Shown: positions 44,384 through 56,005, counted from the first letter of the stretch. The stretch: DNA of 64,000 nucleotides from Okapia johnstoni (GCA_024291935.2 CM044307.1:98709461-98773460); one strand, 5' to 3'. Notes: generated by a model not told the origin, from the sequence alone. Program-made: numbers and translations.

Positions 44384-44696
44384 AGGGACTTCCCTGGTGG
44401 TCTAGAGGTTGGGAGTTCTCCTGCCAACGCAGAGTACGTGGGTTTGATCCGAGAAGACCCCACATGCCTCAGGGCAACTAGACCCGTGCACCACAACTAC
44501 TGAGCCTGAGTAGAGTGCAATGCGCCTTTTCTGCAGCAAGAAAAACCACCAGAATAACCACCCCGGGCGCCACAGTTAGAGAGAGCCCTCATGGAGTAAC
44601 AAAGACCCAGCACAGTCAAAAATAAAACAGTGAATAAGTAAAATTAATAAAAGGAGAAACTCTCTCTGTTGTCTTCAATTAAAAAAAAAAAAGAAT
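44384..44696 (+). mobile_element. CHR-type SINE, forward, with 11-bp TSD
   Basis: 'gggacttccctggtggtcta', 'gggtttgatccgagaagac', 'cccacatgcctcagggcaac', 'accacaactactgagcctg', 'caaagacccagcacagtca', then an A-rich tail ending in a run of A. Perfect 'acactgactct' at 44373-44383 and 44697-44707. Confidence 0.93.
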
Positions 44697-44707
44697 ACAC
44701 TGACTCT

Positions 44708-46099
44708 GTACTAGATTTAGCAGGCAGATACCAGGCATGTCTATAGATCATCTCGTAAGGTAGATCCTAAAAACAATATGAATAAGCAAAACAATTTACC
44801 ATTTAAAAAAAAAGCTGATAGGAAATTATGTTAGTTCAGTGCCTAGTGCTCTCACTAGCCAACTGTTTTTCCTTTGTACTGATCTCTGCTAGGTTGTTGT
44901 ATGTTAAGAGAACATTATGCAGTGACACTGTTAATAATTCCATTTGAATTCAAATTCACTTCAAAATCAGATATATATATATATATTTTTTTTTTTTTTC
45001 AAATGAAGAAATGGAGTATTTGAAAATATCTTACATTGATGATGATGATGATGTTTTGTCCAGAATGCTTACAGTTTTACCTGCATAATAATGGAATTAC
45101 ATGAAGGTAGTGATGGAACTGGATGATTCAAAGGAGAGAAGAGTGAAGGAGACAGAAAAACCACAGATTCTAGAAACCTCAGTGCACGATTTCCCCTTAC
45201 TCTAGTAGGAACACTCACAGTCGTTGCACAGTCATGAGCTTAGTCAGATTAACAGAACAATGGAAGAACAACAATCTTAGAAAATTTTTAAAATTCTGTT
45301 TCAGTGGTATGTTTTTCAAAATTGGCAGCTTACACACATATTAACCTTTTAAACTCAGTTATATCAACTTCATACTTTACTTTGAGAAATCCTATGCTAT
45401 ACCTTGCAGAAACCTGAAATTACATCACCAAAGAAGGAGTAGTTGAAGATGGTGACAATTCAGTAACACCCTAAAGATCATCTGTTTCTATCTGCTGTAC
45501 TGCAGCTATCAACTCTTGACCTTTCAGACATTCAGTCCATGTTCTTTGAACTCTCTTATCATGGAAAATGTTCAAAAGATTCCACATATAAACAGGGATA
45601 ATTGCTGCAAAGTTCTTAATCGACAGAACTCTTGCTCCTTAAAGTTCCACTCATTTCTTTAAATTCTTTTTTCTTAAATGCACAGTTTTTGGCTAATTGA
45701 CTATTGCTCACTGTGGGCATGACTGTTTTACTTTTAATGTCATACATCTTTAGAAACTATTCATGTTGAAACAATATGCATCTTGCCTCTGCATTTCCAT
45801 GATGCCATTTATTGAATGCTCCTTAGATTATTCACGATACTGCATTATCCATTGTTCTTTTCCTGAATACTGACTTCTGGTGGCTCCCTCAGAGGTTATT
45901 CTTATAAACACTAATAACCATGAGTGGGCATCTTGCTCAGAATATGGAGGAAAATGTGAACCATAATTTGTTTACTATTTAAATTTACTATCTTGAGTGT
46001 GAACTTATCCATCTTTGTTATATCTTTTCATGAACTCTTTAGGCCATAGTCAGTGTATTCCTAGATTGTGATTATTTTTAATGTAGACTGTGTCCTTGC
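44708..46099. other. Unassigned stretch with simple repeats
   Basis: Holds (AT)n followed by T14 at 44971-44999 and (GAT)5-6 at about 45037-45053. No gene or clear element. Confidence 0.4.
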
Positions 46100-46880
46100 C
46101 TTATCCACAAGGCTGTCCCTAAGGCAGGGATGATGAAAACTTCGACAGAGAGAGAAGTTGCCTCTTCATACAAAGAATACATCTCCTTTGTCCATATAGC
46201 TTAGGACTGGACTGGGGAAGCACCTCAGTAGGCAGTAAGAGAGGATATTGATCACAGTGACTTATGAGCATTAGGGAAAAAGGCCTTTGAGAAGATGGAT
46301 ATGACCACCACTAGATAACATTCAGCATGGGACTTGCAAATGGGGATTGATGGCAGCCCTGGATGCAGTGGGTAAGGAGCCCACAGAATAAAGGATGCAC
46401 GCTGCTACCCCTGCTACCCTTGAGTGCCATGGACCATCAGTGTCACATAGTTGGAACATGGGTGAACGGATGGATGAGCCCATGGAGCTCAAAGTAGCCT
46501 AGACCTTTGGTGGCCCACATTCTGAATTTGCCCTCCATCCAACATAAGTAAACATTATCAAAATCAGTTATGTGTGCACAACTTTTATGACCTAATCTTG
46601 TGCAACCTTATGAAAGAAATAGTGCACTGACCAGTATGAGGGATTCCTGGCCAGGCTACTCTCCTGGAATGAGGGCAAGGTCACTAAGTCCTGAAATAGG
46701 TGTGGGTCCTTCAATAAAGCATTTCAGAAGACCTCAAATGGAGGAAAGAGGCATAGTTTCCGTGAGGTTCTGGTCTGAGTTTGAGGGTCCACACCTTCCT
46801 AGCACTGTAGACCCTGGCTGGCTCCAGGCACTAGAGAGGGACTTTTTAAGAAAATTTCAGTGTTTAGTTATGCAAGAGGA
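46100..46880. other. Unassigned segment with a 94-codon plus ORF
   Basis: Richer in G and C than its flanks. Plus ORF 46600-46884 (94 codons) lacks any motif I recognise. It could be an old LTR or ERV internal fragment; no protease, RT or envelope motif is visible. Not called as a gene. Confidence 0.25.
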
Positions 46881-46884
46881 GTAA

Positions 46885-47165
46885 GTTCTAGAAATTTGCT
46901 ATACAACATATTATTAACCTATAGTTAATAATACTGTATGGCACACTTAACATTTGTCAAGAGGATAGATCTCACATTAAGTGTTCTTACCACACACACA
47001 CACATACAAAAGAGGAAGGAAACTTTCAGAAGTGATGGATATGTCTGTTACTTTGTGGTGATGGCTTTCTGGTTTATGCGTCTATCCAGGCTCATGAAGC
47101 TATGTATATTAGGCATGTATAGTTTCTTTGTATATCAATTATACCTCAATAAAATTATTTTAAGA
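46885..47165 (+). mobile_element. L1M-type 3' end, forward
   Basis: 'aacctatagttaataatac', 'tgtatggcacacttaacat', 'ttgtcaagaggatagatct', a short (CA)n, 'agaagtgatggatatgtct' and 'tatcaattatacctcaata', then T/A-rich. Usual order of an old L1 3' UTR. Confidence 0.75.
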
Positions 47166-47889
47166 ACAGAAGAAAATTTCAAAGAAGGCACTTCAGATGT
47201 GGGAGTGCCTGAATCCTGGTGCCGAGGGTGGGGACCTCACTTGCCTGTTTGTAAAAGGTGGTACTGCCCATTAGAGCTGTTTAGTTATGTAAACAGTTTT
47301 CTTCCCAGTTCTGAGTCATCTTATCTTGTCCGTTACAATCTCTTCAAATAGTCCCACAAGAGGGTGAATGCCTCCTGAAGTATGACAACATTGTAGATGC
47401 CGCTCTTTTATATGTGTGACCATCTGTACGCAGGTACTGTCGTTCCTAATTAACCTGTACATACTGGCATCTTCATTGTTTATACGTTTGCTTGGCATTC
47501 ATGCCCTAAGTAATACAGCCTGCTCAAAATCAATAAAATCACCCCAATTGTCCATCATCAAATGCAAATGTTGGATGGGCCATCATTGTTATTTTGGTAT
47601 ACGTTTTAAGACCCACCCAGAGGACCCTGGGCATTTTGTTACTAGGACTAGTCATTGGTTATTTTGAAAGGAAGTTTCATATCTGTTTAGGGATTTAAAG
47701 ACAAATTTAATACTGAGGTGTTTTAAGATCCCTTTAATCAAGTTGCAAAAGACAATTTAACTTCATTTAAGTTGCTATTTAGTTGCTTTGAAATGAGATT
47801 AGTTTTCTTCATTTCATGGGATTTAAAAAAAAGACTTTTATTAAATTGGTTTTACACTGTTTTTAAATCTAATAAAATAGTGTTGTTAG
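47166..47889. other. Unassigned sequence
   Basis: No gene recognised. The 83-codon plus ORF at 47416-47667 has no supporting feature. Confidence 0.35.
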
Positions 47890-48470
47890 CTGTTGGGAAG
47901 GAAGAAATTTTCTTCTACTCTTCTAGGTTCTTCTGGTTGGCCTAGGAATTAAATTGACATGAGACAGATCCATACGAGAACATCCATCAAATGTTTAATA
48001 ACATGTATACATGGGAGAGACCCAGGAAGACTAATTAGGCAAAATGGCCAAACCCCTCACCTTAAATGCCATTTCAACTAAAGCCAAAAGAGAATGTTAG
48101 GGGTTGTGGCTTGGGACTTCAAAGGAGAGGAAGGCAGTTCATATGGAGATGGAAAAGGAAATGTTTGGTAAACAAATGTTGGCTGGTCCGCAGAGGCAAC
48201 TGGACACAGAGGGGAATTTTAACAAGAAGACTTCGGTAGATTCCTCCTGGTCTACCACACATAGTTCATACTCTAGTTATTTATGGTATTAGTTCCTTTC
48301 CTGAAATAAGCTCTTAATGTACATTCTTTAGGCAGGTAGGGGGAATGCCACAGGGTCTTGTTGAGTCTCTTGGGCCTTGATTATTTTCAGCTCAAAATAA
48401 TCCTCATGCAAAGAGACACATTTTGGGGTGGCAAATTTTGCTCTCCCACATGGCATTATTGCATTTTATT
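47890..48470. mobile_element. Probable old LTR-like repeat
   Basis: 'aattgacatgagacagatcc', 'caaatgtttaataacatgta', 'catatggagatggaaaagg', 'gtagattcctcctggtctac', 'gggtcttgttgagtctct' and 'ataatcctcatgcaaagag' follow a repeated mammalian sequence I have seen as a solo LTR-like unit. Family and strand are unsettled. No open frame of retroviral type. Confidence 0.4.
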
Positions 48471-50404
48471 CTGCTTTAACTATTTTATCATCTTACAAAA
48501 GGTCTCTACCTCTGAATTAGCTAATGGACCTCTCATTTACAAATGGAATGAGTAGGTACATAAATTTGTGTATTCATGTCAATGTATAAGTGACATTTGT
48601 GAAAGCAAGTCTGGGTCTTTGTTTTGGAAGCTATCCCAGTTCATGTAACATATACCTCATCCAGGAAGTGTCTGCATATGTATGCATCCGCAAGCCAGTC
48701 CTCCACATGCCCTCTTGTAAAATCTCTTAATGGTATGTTCTCAATTATCCTAGGTTAGGAAACCTGCTTAAAAGTTTTTGTGAACATAAAACATTATGAA
48801 GGCTATTAAATTAAACAAACTGGTGTTTGGAAAGTGGAAATCCCCAGAAATTCTAATATTTTAAACATTCTTCTTTATTCACATCTTGTTGGAAGAGCCT
48901 TCCTTCACCCTGAGCTGAAGGAAGACTTCAGACAACAGTCTTGCTGCCAGACCTGAATTCTTTAGTCTCCAAGGTTCTTTGACCTTTCTGAGACCCTCAG
49001 CCACAAATCTCTTTTCCAACCACCTTAGCCTCAGCTCTGTGTTCCTTTAAATGTCAGTGTCAGCTGCTTAACCCATGACTCAGATTGTTCACTGATCAGA
49101 CTGTTAAGAACTAATTGTGGAAGGGTCTATAGTACATAGGTATCATGACAATTACTTGGGCTATGAAGATAAATAATGTATTTCAAAGTGGTGCCTTTGA
49201 AGATCACATTCTGCTGCAGGAGAAGTCCAGTTACAAAAGAAGGTGATAGGTGCTGCAGAGACTTTTAAAAATATAGATGCAACAGCAGCTGACTGTGTTG
49301 CAGGCATTCAGTTAAGATGGTTTTTAAACAAAGTCAGGAAGCAAAGAAGAAAAGAGCCATGCAAAAAAAGGAGTGACATGACCCAAGGCATGCAGTTCTG
49401 AAAGAACATAGGGTATTGGAAGGACAGTACGGATGGAGCCGAGAGTTCACGTGAGAGCTGCTAAGAACTGATTACCAGTGGAAGAAAGTAAGAACTGACT
49501 ATAGTGGAAGAAAAGGAAAAAAAGGAAATTCAAGATAGGCACACAGACTGAGAATAGAAGGAAGGCCAACAGTGAAATCTGATGAAACTGACTAGATAGG
49601 AAGTGGATACCAAGACCAAAGAAAGAGATAAGAGGAAGAACCAGGAGAAGAATGTAACATAGAAATAAGAGAAAAATGTAATGGGAGAGGAAAGAATCAC
49701 TGATGAACTTTAAAGGAAGGACATGAAACCAAATGAGATGTACAGTGTGTTTTGAGTGTCCGAGCTGGATCTGTTTTAGCTGACTGGTTGAGGAGAAATG
49801 GCCATAGTTTGAGAAATTTAAGCGATGTGAGAAAAAGGAGACGTTGAATGGTCAAATTTGTTGAAGGAGAACAGAGAGCAAAGGAGTGGAAACTGACGCC
49901 TTATCCAGACAGGCTACTTTTTGCTTCTAGATAGAAAAACTTAGATCACATTTATCACACAAGGGAGAAGAGCTAGAAGAAAGGAAGATGGTGAAGATAC
50001 AGGAAATAGAAGAGATGGTAATTACTTTTAAAGGAGGTGTGGAAAATCTGTCAATTCCTTTTACACATCAACACCACCGTTTTCTCTTGCTCCATTTCCT
50101 TTCCAAGTGAAACTAAACTCCCCTTTTGGCACAATTCTAATCCACCAACAAAGAAATAGAAAGCTATTCCTTTTATCTCCGTCTCAGAACCTAGCTCAGC
50201 ATTTCTGAGCCAGCCCTTTCATTCCCAAGTTATCATGGCCTCATACATATTCATCAACTCACTGTCTAAAATGGATAATGGCCAAGGGAATGTTTTTAAC
50301 AGTCAAAGAGAATGGTTTTTTGTATAAAAAACATATTGATAGAGCCGAAGAAAAAACAGGATAGCCACATGGCCTTAGAACAAATGCCTTAGTGCTCTAA
50401 GTTT
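48471..50404. other. Unassigned; old repeat debris around 49200-49900
   Basis: 49260-49900 is purine-rich ('ggagtgacatgacccaagg', 'gtgttttgagtgtccgagct') and resembles the old repeat type at 11-12 kb in plus orientation. No gene is seen in nearly 2 kb. Confidence 0.35.
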
Positions 50405-50923
50405 CAGTCTCCTGATTTTTTTAAAAAAATATGTATTTTTAGAGAAGTTTCAGGTTTATAGTAAAGTTGGGGCAGGCACAGAATGTGGCTCTATACCCCT
50501 GACCCATAGTCTCCCTCATGATTAGCATCACTCACCAGAATAGTATACTTTTTACCAAAGGTAAAGCCACATTAGAACATGATAATCATCCAGAGCCCTT
50601 AATTTACTGAAGGGTTGACTCTTGATGTTGTATGTCCAATGGGTCTGAAAAAGGGTACAATGACATATATTCATTGCTATACTATCATATCATGTATATT
50701 AATTGCCCTAAAATTCCTCTGTGCTTTGTCTGTTCATCTGCCTTTCCTTTAATTCCATGAAACCACTGATCTTTCTATTGTCTTTCTATCTAGTTTTTCT
50801 TTTTCCAGATTGTCCTATTGCTGAAATCATGCAGTATATACCATTCTCAGATGGGCTTCTTTCACTTAGTAATATTTGATTGTTTCCTTCATGTCTTTTA
50901 TGGCTTGATAGCTCATTTTCTTT

Positions 50924-51133
50924 TCTTTCCTTTTTTTTAAATTGAAGGATAGTTGCTTTACAAGCTTGTATTAGTTTCTTCTGTACAGCAAAGTAAATAA
51001 GTTATACATACACACACAGACACACAGACACACAAACACACAGACACACACACACAGAGACACACACATATATATCTATATATATATCCATCCCAGACTT
51101 TTTATATTTTTCTTCCCATTTAGGTCACCACAG
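50924..51133 (-). mobile_element. L1 3' end nested in old L1, reverse, 17-bp TSD
   Basis: T-rich start ('ccttttttttaaattgaagg'), 'atagttgctttacaagctt', 'tctgtacagcaaagtaaat', a (CA)n/(TA)n expansion at 51008-51087, then 'cccatttaggtcaccacag'. TSD 'gatagct[c/a]attttcttt' at 50907-50923 and 51134-51150. Confidence 0.9.
51008..51087. repeat. (CA)n-(CAGA)n-(TA)n microsatellite inside L1
   Basis: 'acacacacagacacacagac' and further 'acacacaaacacacagac' units, then 'acatatatatctatatatat'. Expansion of the L1 3' UTR 'atacatatac' region. Confidence 0.92.
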
Positions 51134-51373
51134 GATAGCTAATTTTCTTTAAATGCTGAATTATACTCCATTGTCTAAATGTACCACAGTTTATTTATCC
51201 ATTTATCTGCTGAAGTACATCTTGGTTGCTTCCAACTTTTGTCAATTGTGAATTAAGCTTTTGCAAAACTTCCATGTGCAAGTTTATGGGTGGACATAAA
51301 TTTTCAACTACTTTGGGTAAATACCAAGGAGAGTGATTGGTGATTTCATGGTAATAATATGTTTAGTTTATTT

Positions 51374-51494
51374 AAAAATTATATTTACTTGGAGGACAAT
51401 TGCTTTACAATATTATGTTGGTTTCTGCCATACAGCAACATGAATCAGCCATAAGTATAGATATAGCCCCTCCCTCTCGAGGCTCCCTCCCACC
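51374..51494 (-). mobile_element. Ruminant L1 3' end nested in old L1, reverse
   Basis: 'cttggaggacaattgcttta', 'caatattatgttggtttctg', 'ccatacagcaacatgaatc', 'agccataagtatagatata', 'gcccctccctctcgaggct'. Same 3' UTR type as at 29.24 kb but more diverged. Possible imperfect duplication 'gtttagttta/gtttgtttca' at the borders. Confidence 0.78.
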
Positions 51495-52255
51495 TGGTTT
51501 GTTTCATTTTGTAAAACTGCCAAATTGTCTTTCATAGTGGCTGTACAGTTTTGTATTTGCACCAGTAGGGCATGAGAGTTTCTGTTACTCCATATCCTAA
51601 CATTTGGTTGTGTTAGTGTTTCAGACTTCAGGCATTCTAACAGGCATGTGGTAGTATCTTGCTTTAATTTGCATTGCCCTGCTGACATATTTGTGGAACA
51701 TCTTCTCGTATGCTTGTCACCCATATATTCTTTAGTGAAGTGTCTCTTAAGATCTTCCCCCCACTTTTTGTTTTCTTTATGACTTTTGTTTTAAAGTCTA
51801 TTTTGTCTGATATGAATATAGCTAATCTCACCTTCTTGTTTCTATTTGCATGAAATATCTTTTACTATCCCCTCACTTTGAAGTTGTGTCTTGAGTCTCT
51901 TTCAGGCAGCATGCCGTAGGGTCTTGTTTTTTAATCCAATCTGCCACTTTATGTATTTTGATCCACTTTTAAAAATTGCGTAGTTTTCTTATTATTGAGT
52001 TTTAAGAATTCTTTGTGTATTTTTGGGTAGCAGCCATTCATCAAGTGTGTCTTTTGCAGTACTTCCTCCCCCCAGCCCCTGGCTGTGGCTTGTTTGCTTC
52101 ACAGAGTAGTCTTTAATTTTAATGAAGTCCAGCTTATCATCGATTTCTGATTCAAGGCTTTGGTGTTGTATCTTAAAAAATTCATCACCATACTCAAGGT
52201 CATCTAGGTTTTCTCCTGTGTTGTCTTCTAGGAATTTTATAGTTTTGTGTTTCAC
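51413..52255 (-). pseudogene. L1 ORF2 C-terminal region, broken
   Basis: On the minus strand 52255-51992 gives 87 codons with KFLEDNTGENLDDLEYGDEF and DKLDFIKIKDYSVKQ, the conserved C-terminal stretch of L1 ORF2p. Further on, 51724-51550 gives GDKHTRRCSTNMSAGQ, matching the region that follows. Between and after these are stops and frameshifts, so only fossil coding capacity remains. Confidence 0.8.
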
Positions 52256-52360
52256 ATTTATGACTGTGGTCCATTTTTAGTTAATTTTGTGATGGGCATA
52301 AGGTATGCCTCCTCTTATGCTTAAAAATGATAACTTTGTATAGCTGCTATCTAAGATATT

Positions 52361-53299
52361 CAGTTCAGTTCAGTTCAGTTCAGTCGCTCAGTCGTGTCCG
52401 ACTCTTTGCGACCCCATGAACTGCAGCACGCCAGGCCTCCCTGTCCATCACCAACTCCTGGAGTCTACCCAAACCCATGTCCATCGAGTCGGTGATGCCA
52501 TCCAACCATCTCATCCTCTGTCGTCCCATTCTCCTCCCGCCTCCAATCCTACCCAGCGTTAGGGTCTTTTCCAATGAGTCAACTCTTCGCATGAGGTGGC
52601 CAAAGTATTGGAGTTTCAGCTTCAACATCAGACCTTCCAATGAACACCCAGGATTGATCTCTTTTAGGATGGATTGATTGGATCTCCTTGCAGTCCAAGG
52701 GACTGTCAAGAGTCTTCTCCAACGCCACAGTTCAAAAGCATCAATTCTTCGGTACTCAGCCTTCTTCACCGTCCAACTCTCACATCCATACATGACCACT
52801 GGAAAAGCCATAGCCTTGACTAGACGGACTTTTGTTGGCAAAGTAATGTCTCTGCTTTTAAATATGCTGTCTAGGTTGGCCATAACCTTCCTTCCAAGGA
52901 GTAAGCGTCTTTTAATTTCATGGCTGCAGTCACCATCAGCAGTGATTCTGGAGCCCAAAAAAACAAAGTCTGACACTGTTTCCACTGTTTCCCCATCTAT
53001 CTCCCATGAAGTGATGGGACCAAATGCCATGATCTTCGTTTTCTGAACGTTGAGCTTTAAGCCAACTTTTTCACTCTCCTCTTTCACCTTCATCAAGAGG
53101 CTCTTTAGTTCTTCACTTTCTGCCATAAGGGTGGTGTCATCTGCATATCTGAGGTTATTGATATTTCTCCCGGCAATCTTGATTCCAGCTTGTGTTTCTT
53201 CCAGCCCAGCATTTCTCATGATGTACTCTGCATATAAGTTAAATAAGCAGGGTGACAATATACAGCCTTGACGTACTCCCTTTCCTATTTGGATTCCAG
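52361..53299 (-). mobile_element. 5'-truncated BovB LINE, reverse
   Basis: 3' end at the left: (cagtt)4 then 'cagtcgctcagtcgtgtccg'. Extends about 940 bp into the RT domain and stops near 53299 ('ctatttggattccag'). Less decayed than the 33-kb copy. Confidence 0.93.
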
Positions 53300-53330
53300 A
53301 TAAAAATTTAAGGATACTAAAATAAAGCAA
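52380..53330 (-). pseudogene. BovB reverse transcriptase C-terminal half, still open (316 codons)
   Basis: Uninterrupted minus-strand frame. After about ten codons of flanking origin come [19 protein letters not shown] (RT palm), [19 protein letters not shown] with the catalytic YADD (53136-53147), [12 protein letters not shown], and [18 protein letters not shown]. Then follow [37 protein letters not shown] and the stop after KSRTRLSD. The endonuclease, linker and first RT blocks are missing, so the piece cannot support retrotransposition alone. The frame is preserved because the insertion is fairly young, not necessarily by selection. No promoter is apparent, and the ATG belongs to the flank. 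Confidence 0.85.
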
Positions 53331-53394
53331 TTAATCATTTTGTGAAAAGAGATGAAATGACTAGTAGGAAGTATGGTGGAAAGTTGGTGGTTAC

Positions 53395-53600
53395 ATGCAT
53401 AAGTTCCAATGTTGGCTTCTCATATGGTAACTTTGTGTCTTCTACCTAAGTTTCTTGAACTAAGTCTCTGTTTTGACCTCTTCATAGTGGGTACCTATAG
53501 TTTCCTACAGGATTGTTGTGAGAATCACATGTGATGATCTGGGTAAAAAAGCCAGCATAAATGTGGCACATGATGGGTGCCTAATCAATACCTGTGATTC
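53395..53600 (+). mobile_element. MIR SINE, forward
   Basis: 'tggtaactttgtgtcttcta', 'gaactaagtctctgttttg', 'cctacaggattgttgtgaga', 'atgtggcacatgatgggtg': MIR 5'-to-3' order. Confidence 0.75.
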
Positions 53601-53679
53601 TCTTCTTCCTCAAGTTAATTTTGCTCAATGGCAATGTCTTTTCCACAAGAAAGTGCTAGTAGCAGACATTAAATGAAAA

Positions 53680-53905
53680 TTTCTTGTGAGCAAGGCATTG
53701 TCTTAAGTCTTTTACATAAATTAATATATCTAATTTTCTTTAAAAAACTCTTAGAGGTAGGTAGGTATTATTTTCATTACCATCTCATGGTTGAGGAAAT
53801 AGGCATAGAGATGTTAAATAATTTGCTAGGGTCACTCATATAGTAATGAACTAAGCCTAGACTGAAATCCAGGCAAGTCAACTCCAGAACCTGTATTTTA
53901 AATTT
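53680..53905 (-). mobile_element. MIR SINE, reverse
   Basis: 'aagtcttttacataaatta', 'tcttagaggtaggtaggta', 'tctcatggttgaggaaata', 'gatgttaaataatttgcta', 'gactgaaatccaggcaagt'. Confidence 0.82.
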
Positions 53906-54942
53906 CTACATATAGTTGCTGCTTATTTATGAAATAATTCTTTTCAAACATGTTTTTGATATAAATTACATTTGATATAAGGCTTAGCAGTAAATCGCTT
54001 CCAAGCTTTCAAATATTATTTCTAATACAACTTCAGACATATGTAAAATGCCCAGTTTGTCATTAATAACTAACAGAAGAACACAGATCTCAAAACAGTC
54101 ATGCCATCTGTCAGAAGCATTTTCTGATAGTGCAGTAGTTGCTGTATTTGAAAAGAGGAATGTTGATCTGTTTTGTATGGTTAGCCAGATAACTACTTCA
54201 ACATCTGAGACTTTTTTTGTACATTTCCTTGACTGCAAGAGTAAACAGTATATTCATAAAAGAAAAGTAACAGGAGTGTTTGAACAGACAATTCTGATTA
54301 TGGGTTAATAAACACAAATTCCTGCACTTTTATAAATCAGTAAAGGAAAATGTAAATCATTAGAATAATTTAGTAATAATCTCAACTTAAATGGTTTATT
54401 TTTATAATTAAGGTCTTTGATGCCAGAATTTGAAATATACTGCCATTATAGAAACTTAGATGTCTCAACAAGAAAGTGATTTTTACAATTAAAATGATGA
54501 CTGTAAGACATTGAGTGTATCCTATACTGATTTTTCCCAAACAACCTGGTAGTGAATATTATTAGTTAAAAAACTGTCAGTTCCTATTTCAAGATAGTAA
54601 CCTCTCATCAGTACATCTAGTGAAATGAATGTTTGACCAATAACTAGGATATTCTGGTTAATTTCTTTTGAAAAAATGAAATTAAAGAAATGAATAAGAA
54701 GGATAAATTGTCATTTTAAAGAAGCTGCTAAGTTTGAATCTGGGTATGTTTTATTGAGAAATGCCAGTAGGAATATGAAAAGAGAAGACATAAGAAACTT
54801 GCTTATGCTAAACTTTTAGATTTTCTTTGTTATCAAAATATTATGAGCCTAGGAGCAATGGGCTTTCTCTAGTTTATAAGAAAGAATATTGACATTGAGG
54901 ACAACATTTATAGGAGTGAAGAAATCAGAAATGAGAAATCAG
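53906..54942. other. Unassigned 1.0-kb stretch
   Basis: Two opposite ORFs (84 and 86 codons) overlap at 53984-54308 with no recognised motif. Near the right end 'agaaatcagaaatg' is doubled (54920-54949). Confidence 0.4.
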
Positions 54943-55111
54943 AAATGGACTGTAGCCTACCAGGCTCCTCTGTCCATGGGATTTTCCAGGCAAGAATGCT
55001 GGAGTGGGTTGCCATTTCCTTCTCCAGGAGATCTTCCCCACCCAGGGATTGAACCTGGGTCTTCCACATTGTAGACAGACACTTTACCATCTGAGCCACC
55101 AGGGAAGTCTT
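54943..55111 (-). mobile_element. Bov-tA SINE, reverse, 3'-truncated
   Basis: Starts in the body ('atggactgtagcctaccagg'), has 'ccatgggattttccaggca', the B-box complement region 'gggattgaacctgggtctt', and full head complement 'ctgagccaccagggaagtc'. The SINE 3' end is missing. Confidence 0.9.
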
Positions 55112-55309
55112 TCTAAAAAAATCCCTGTAGGAGGAGAGTAAATTGTCAGTTTGCAGTCTTAGAGATGGAGCAGTTCTGAATGAAGTGAGGTCTTTGCTGA
55201 AGTAGCCTTGGACTTGGATGTCACTGGGATTGACTGAGCATGTCAAAGAAGTGGGCCAGTCAATAAACTGTCCTCCCAAGTAACCAGGAAAGTGTTATTT
55301 AGTAGGAAC
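55112..55309. other. Unassigned sequence
   Basis: Nothing recognised. Confidence 0.3.
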
Positions 55310-55520
55310 TTTGGATTGGAAAAGGCCCTGATACTGGGAAAGATTGAAGGCAGGAGGAGAAGGGGACGACAGAGGATGGGATGGTTGAATGGCATCACCC
55401 ACTTGATGGACATGAGTTTAAGCAAGCTCCAGAAGTTGGTGATGGATAGGGAAGCCTGGCATGCTGCAGTCCATGGGATCACAGAGGTGGACATGACTGA
55501 GCGACTGAACTGTAATGAAC
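55310..55520 (+). mobile_element. BovB LINE 3' end
   Basis: 'ggaaaaggccctgatactgg', 'ggcaggaggagaaggggac', 'atggttgaatggcatcacc', 'gaagttggtgatggataggg', 'gacatgactgagcgactgaa'. Encodes a decayed BovB C-terminal tail. 5'-truncated. Confidence 0.9.
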
Positions 55521-55784
55521 TTCCCTGAACTACTTAGGAACTCTTGATAAATAGACATAGAAAGTTGAATTTGACTTAGAGGTGGCTTGCCTTAACAGTT
55601 GCCAAGAGCTTCAGATCTGAGTAGTTAATGATAGCCTAGCAATCACACCTGTACCTCTTCTGGAGCCTGTCTACTCTTCCTTGCTTTTATATATGAAGCA
55701 TTTGGATTTAGGTTATACCAGGATATGATAAAGTATGAAAAATTAACACTATATATTCAACATTGGTACCTATTAATAATATGT
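55521..55784. other. Unassigned sequence
   Basis: Nothing recognised. Confidence 0.3.
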
Positions 55785-56005
55785 ATCATTCTTTTATGTT
55801 GTACTGGACACTGTGCTAAGGGCTTTGCATGATGATCTTCTTTAGACCTTGCCTCAACCCTGAATTTGATATCATTAGCTCTATTTACAGATGAGAATTC
55901 TGGGACTTGGAGAGGTTGTGTAATTTGCTCCAGGTGACATTGCTAGTAACAAGGGGCAAAACTAGTATTCCAACTTGGGTATGTCTAATCTCTTAAGTTA
56001 CACTG
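55785..56005 (-). mobile_element. MIR SINE, reverse
   Basis: 'ttgtactggacactgtgcta', 'agggctttgcatgatgatc', 'ctctatttacagatgagaa', 'gacttggagaggttgtgta', 'tattccaacttgggtatgt': near-complete reverse MIR. Confidence 0.85.

Larger units (their letters stand above)
50405..52355 (-). mobile_element. Old L1 (L1M-type) 3' half, reverse, with two nested insertions
   Basis: Complement of the 3' UTR at the left ('agaagtttcaggtttatag', 'ttgatgttgtatgtccaat') and of ORF2 to the right. It is interrupted by an L1 3' end at 50924-51133 and another at about 51374-51494. After each, the old L1 resumes at the expected place. Confidence 0.85.

Noticed and set aside
46938..47351. 137-codon plus-strand ORF
   Set aside because: Begins in an L1M 3' UTR and includes its (CA)n; no protein features.
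51008..51087. Short regularly spaced repeats resembling an array
   Set aside because: Simple CA/CAGA/TA microsatellite within an L1 3' UTR; no spacers, so not CRISPR-like, and the genome is mammalian.
52678..53046. 122-codon plus-strand ORF
   Set aside because: Complement of the truncated BovB reverse transcriptase.
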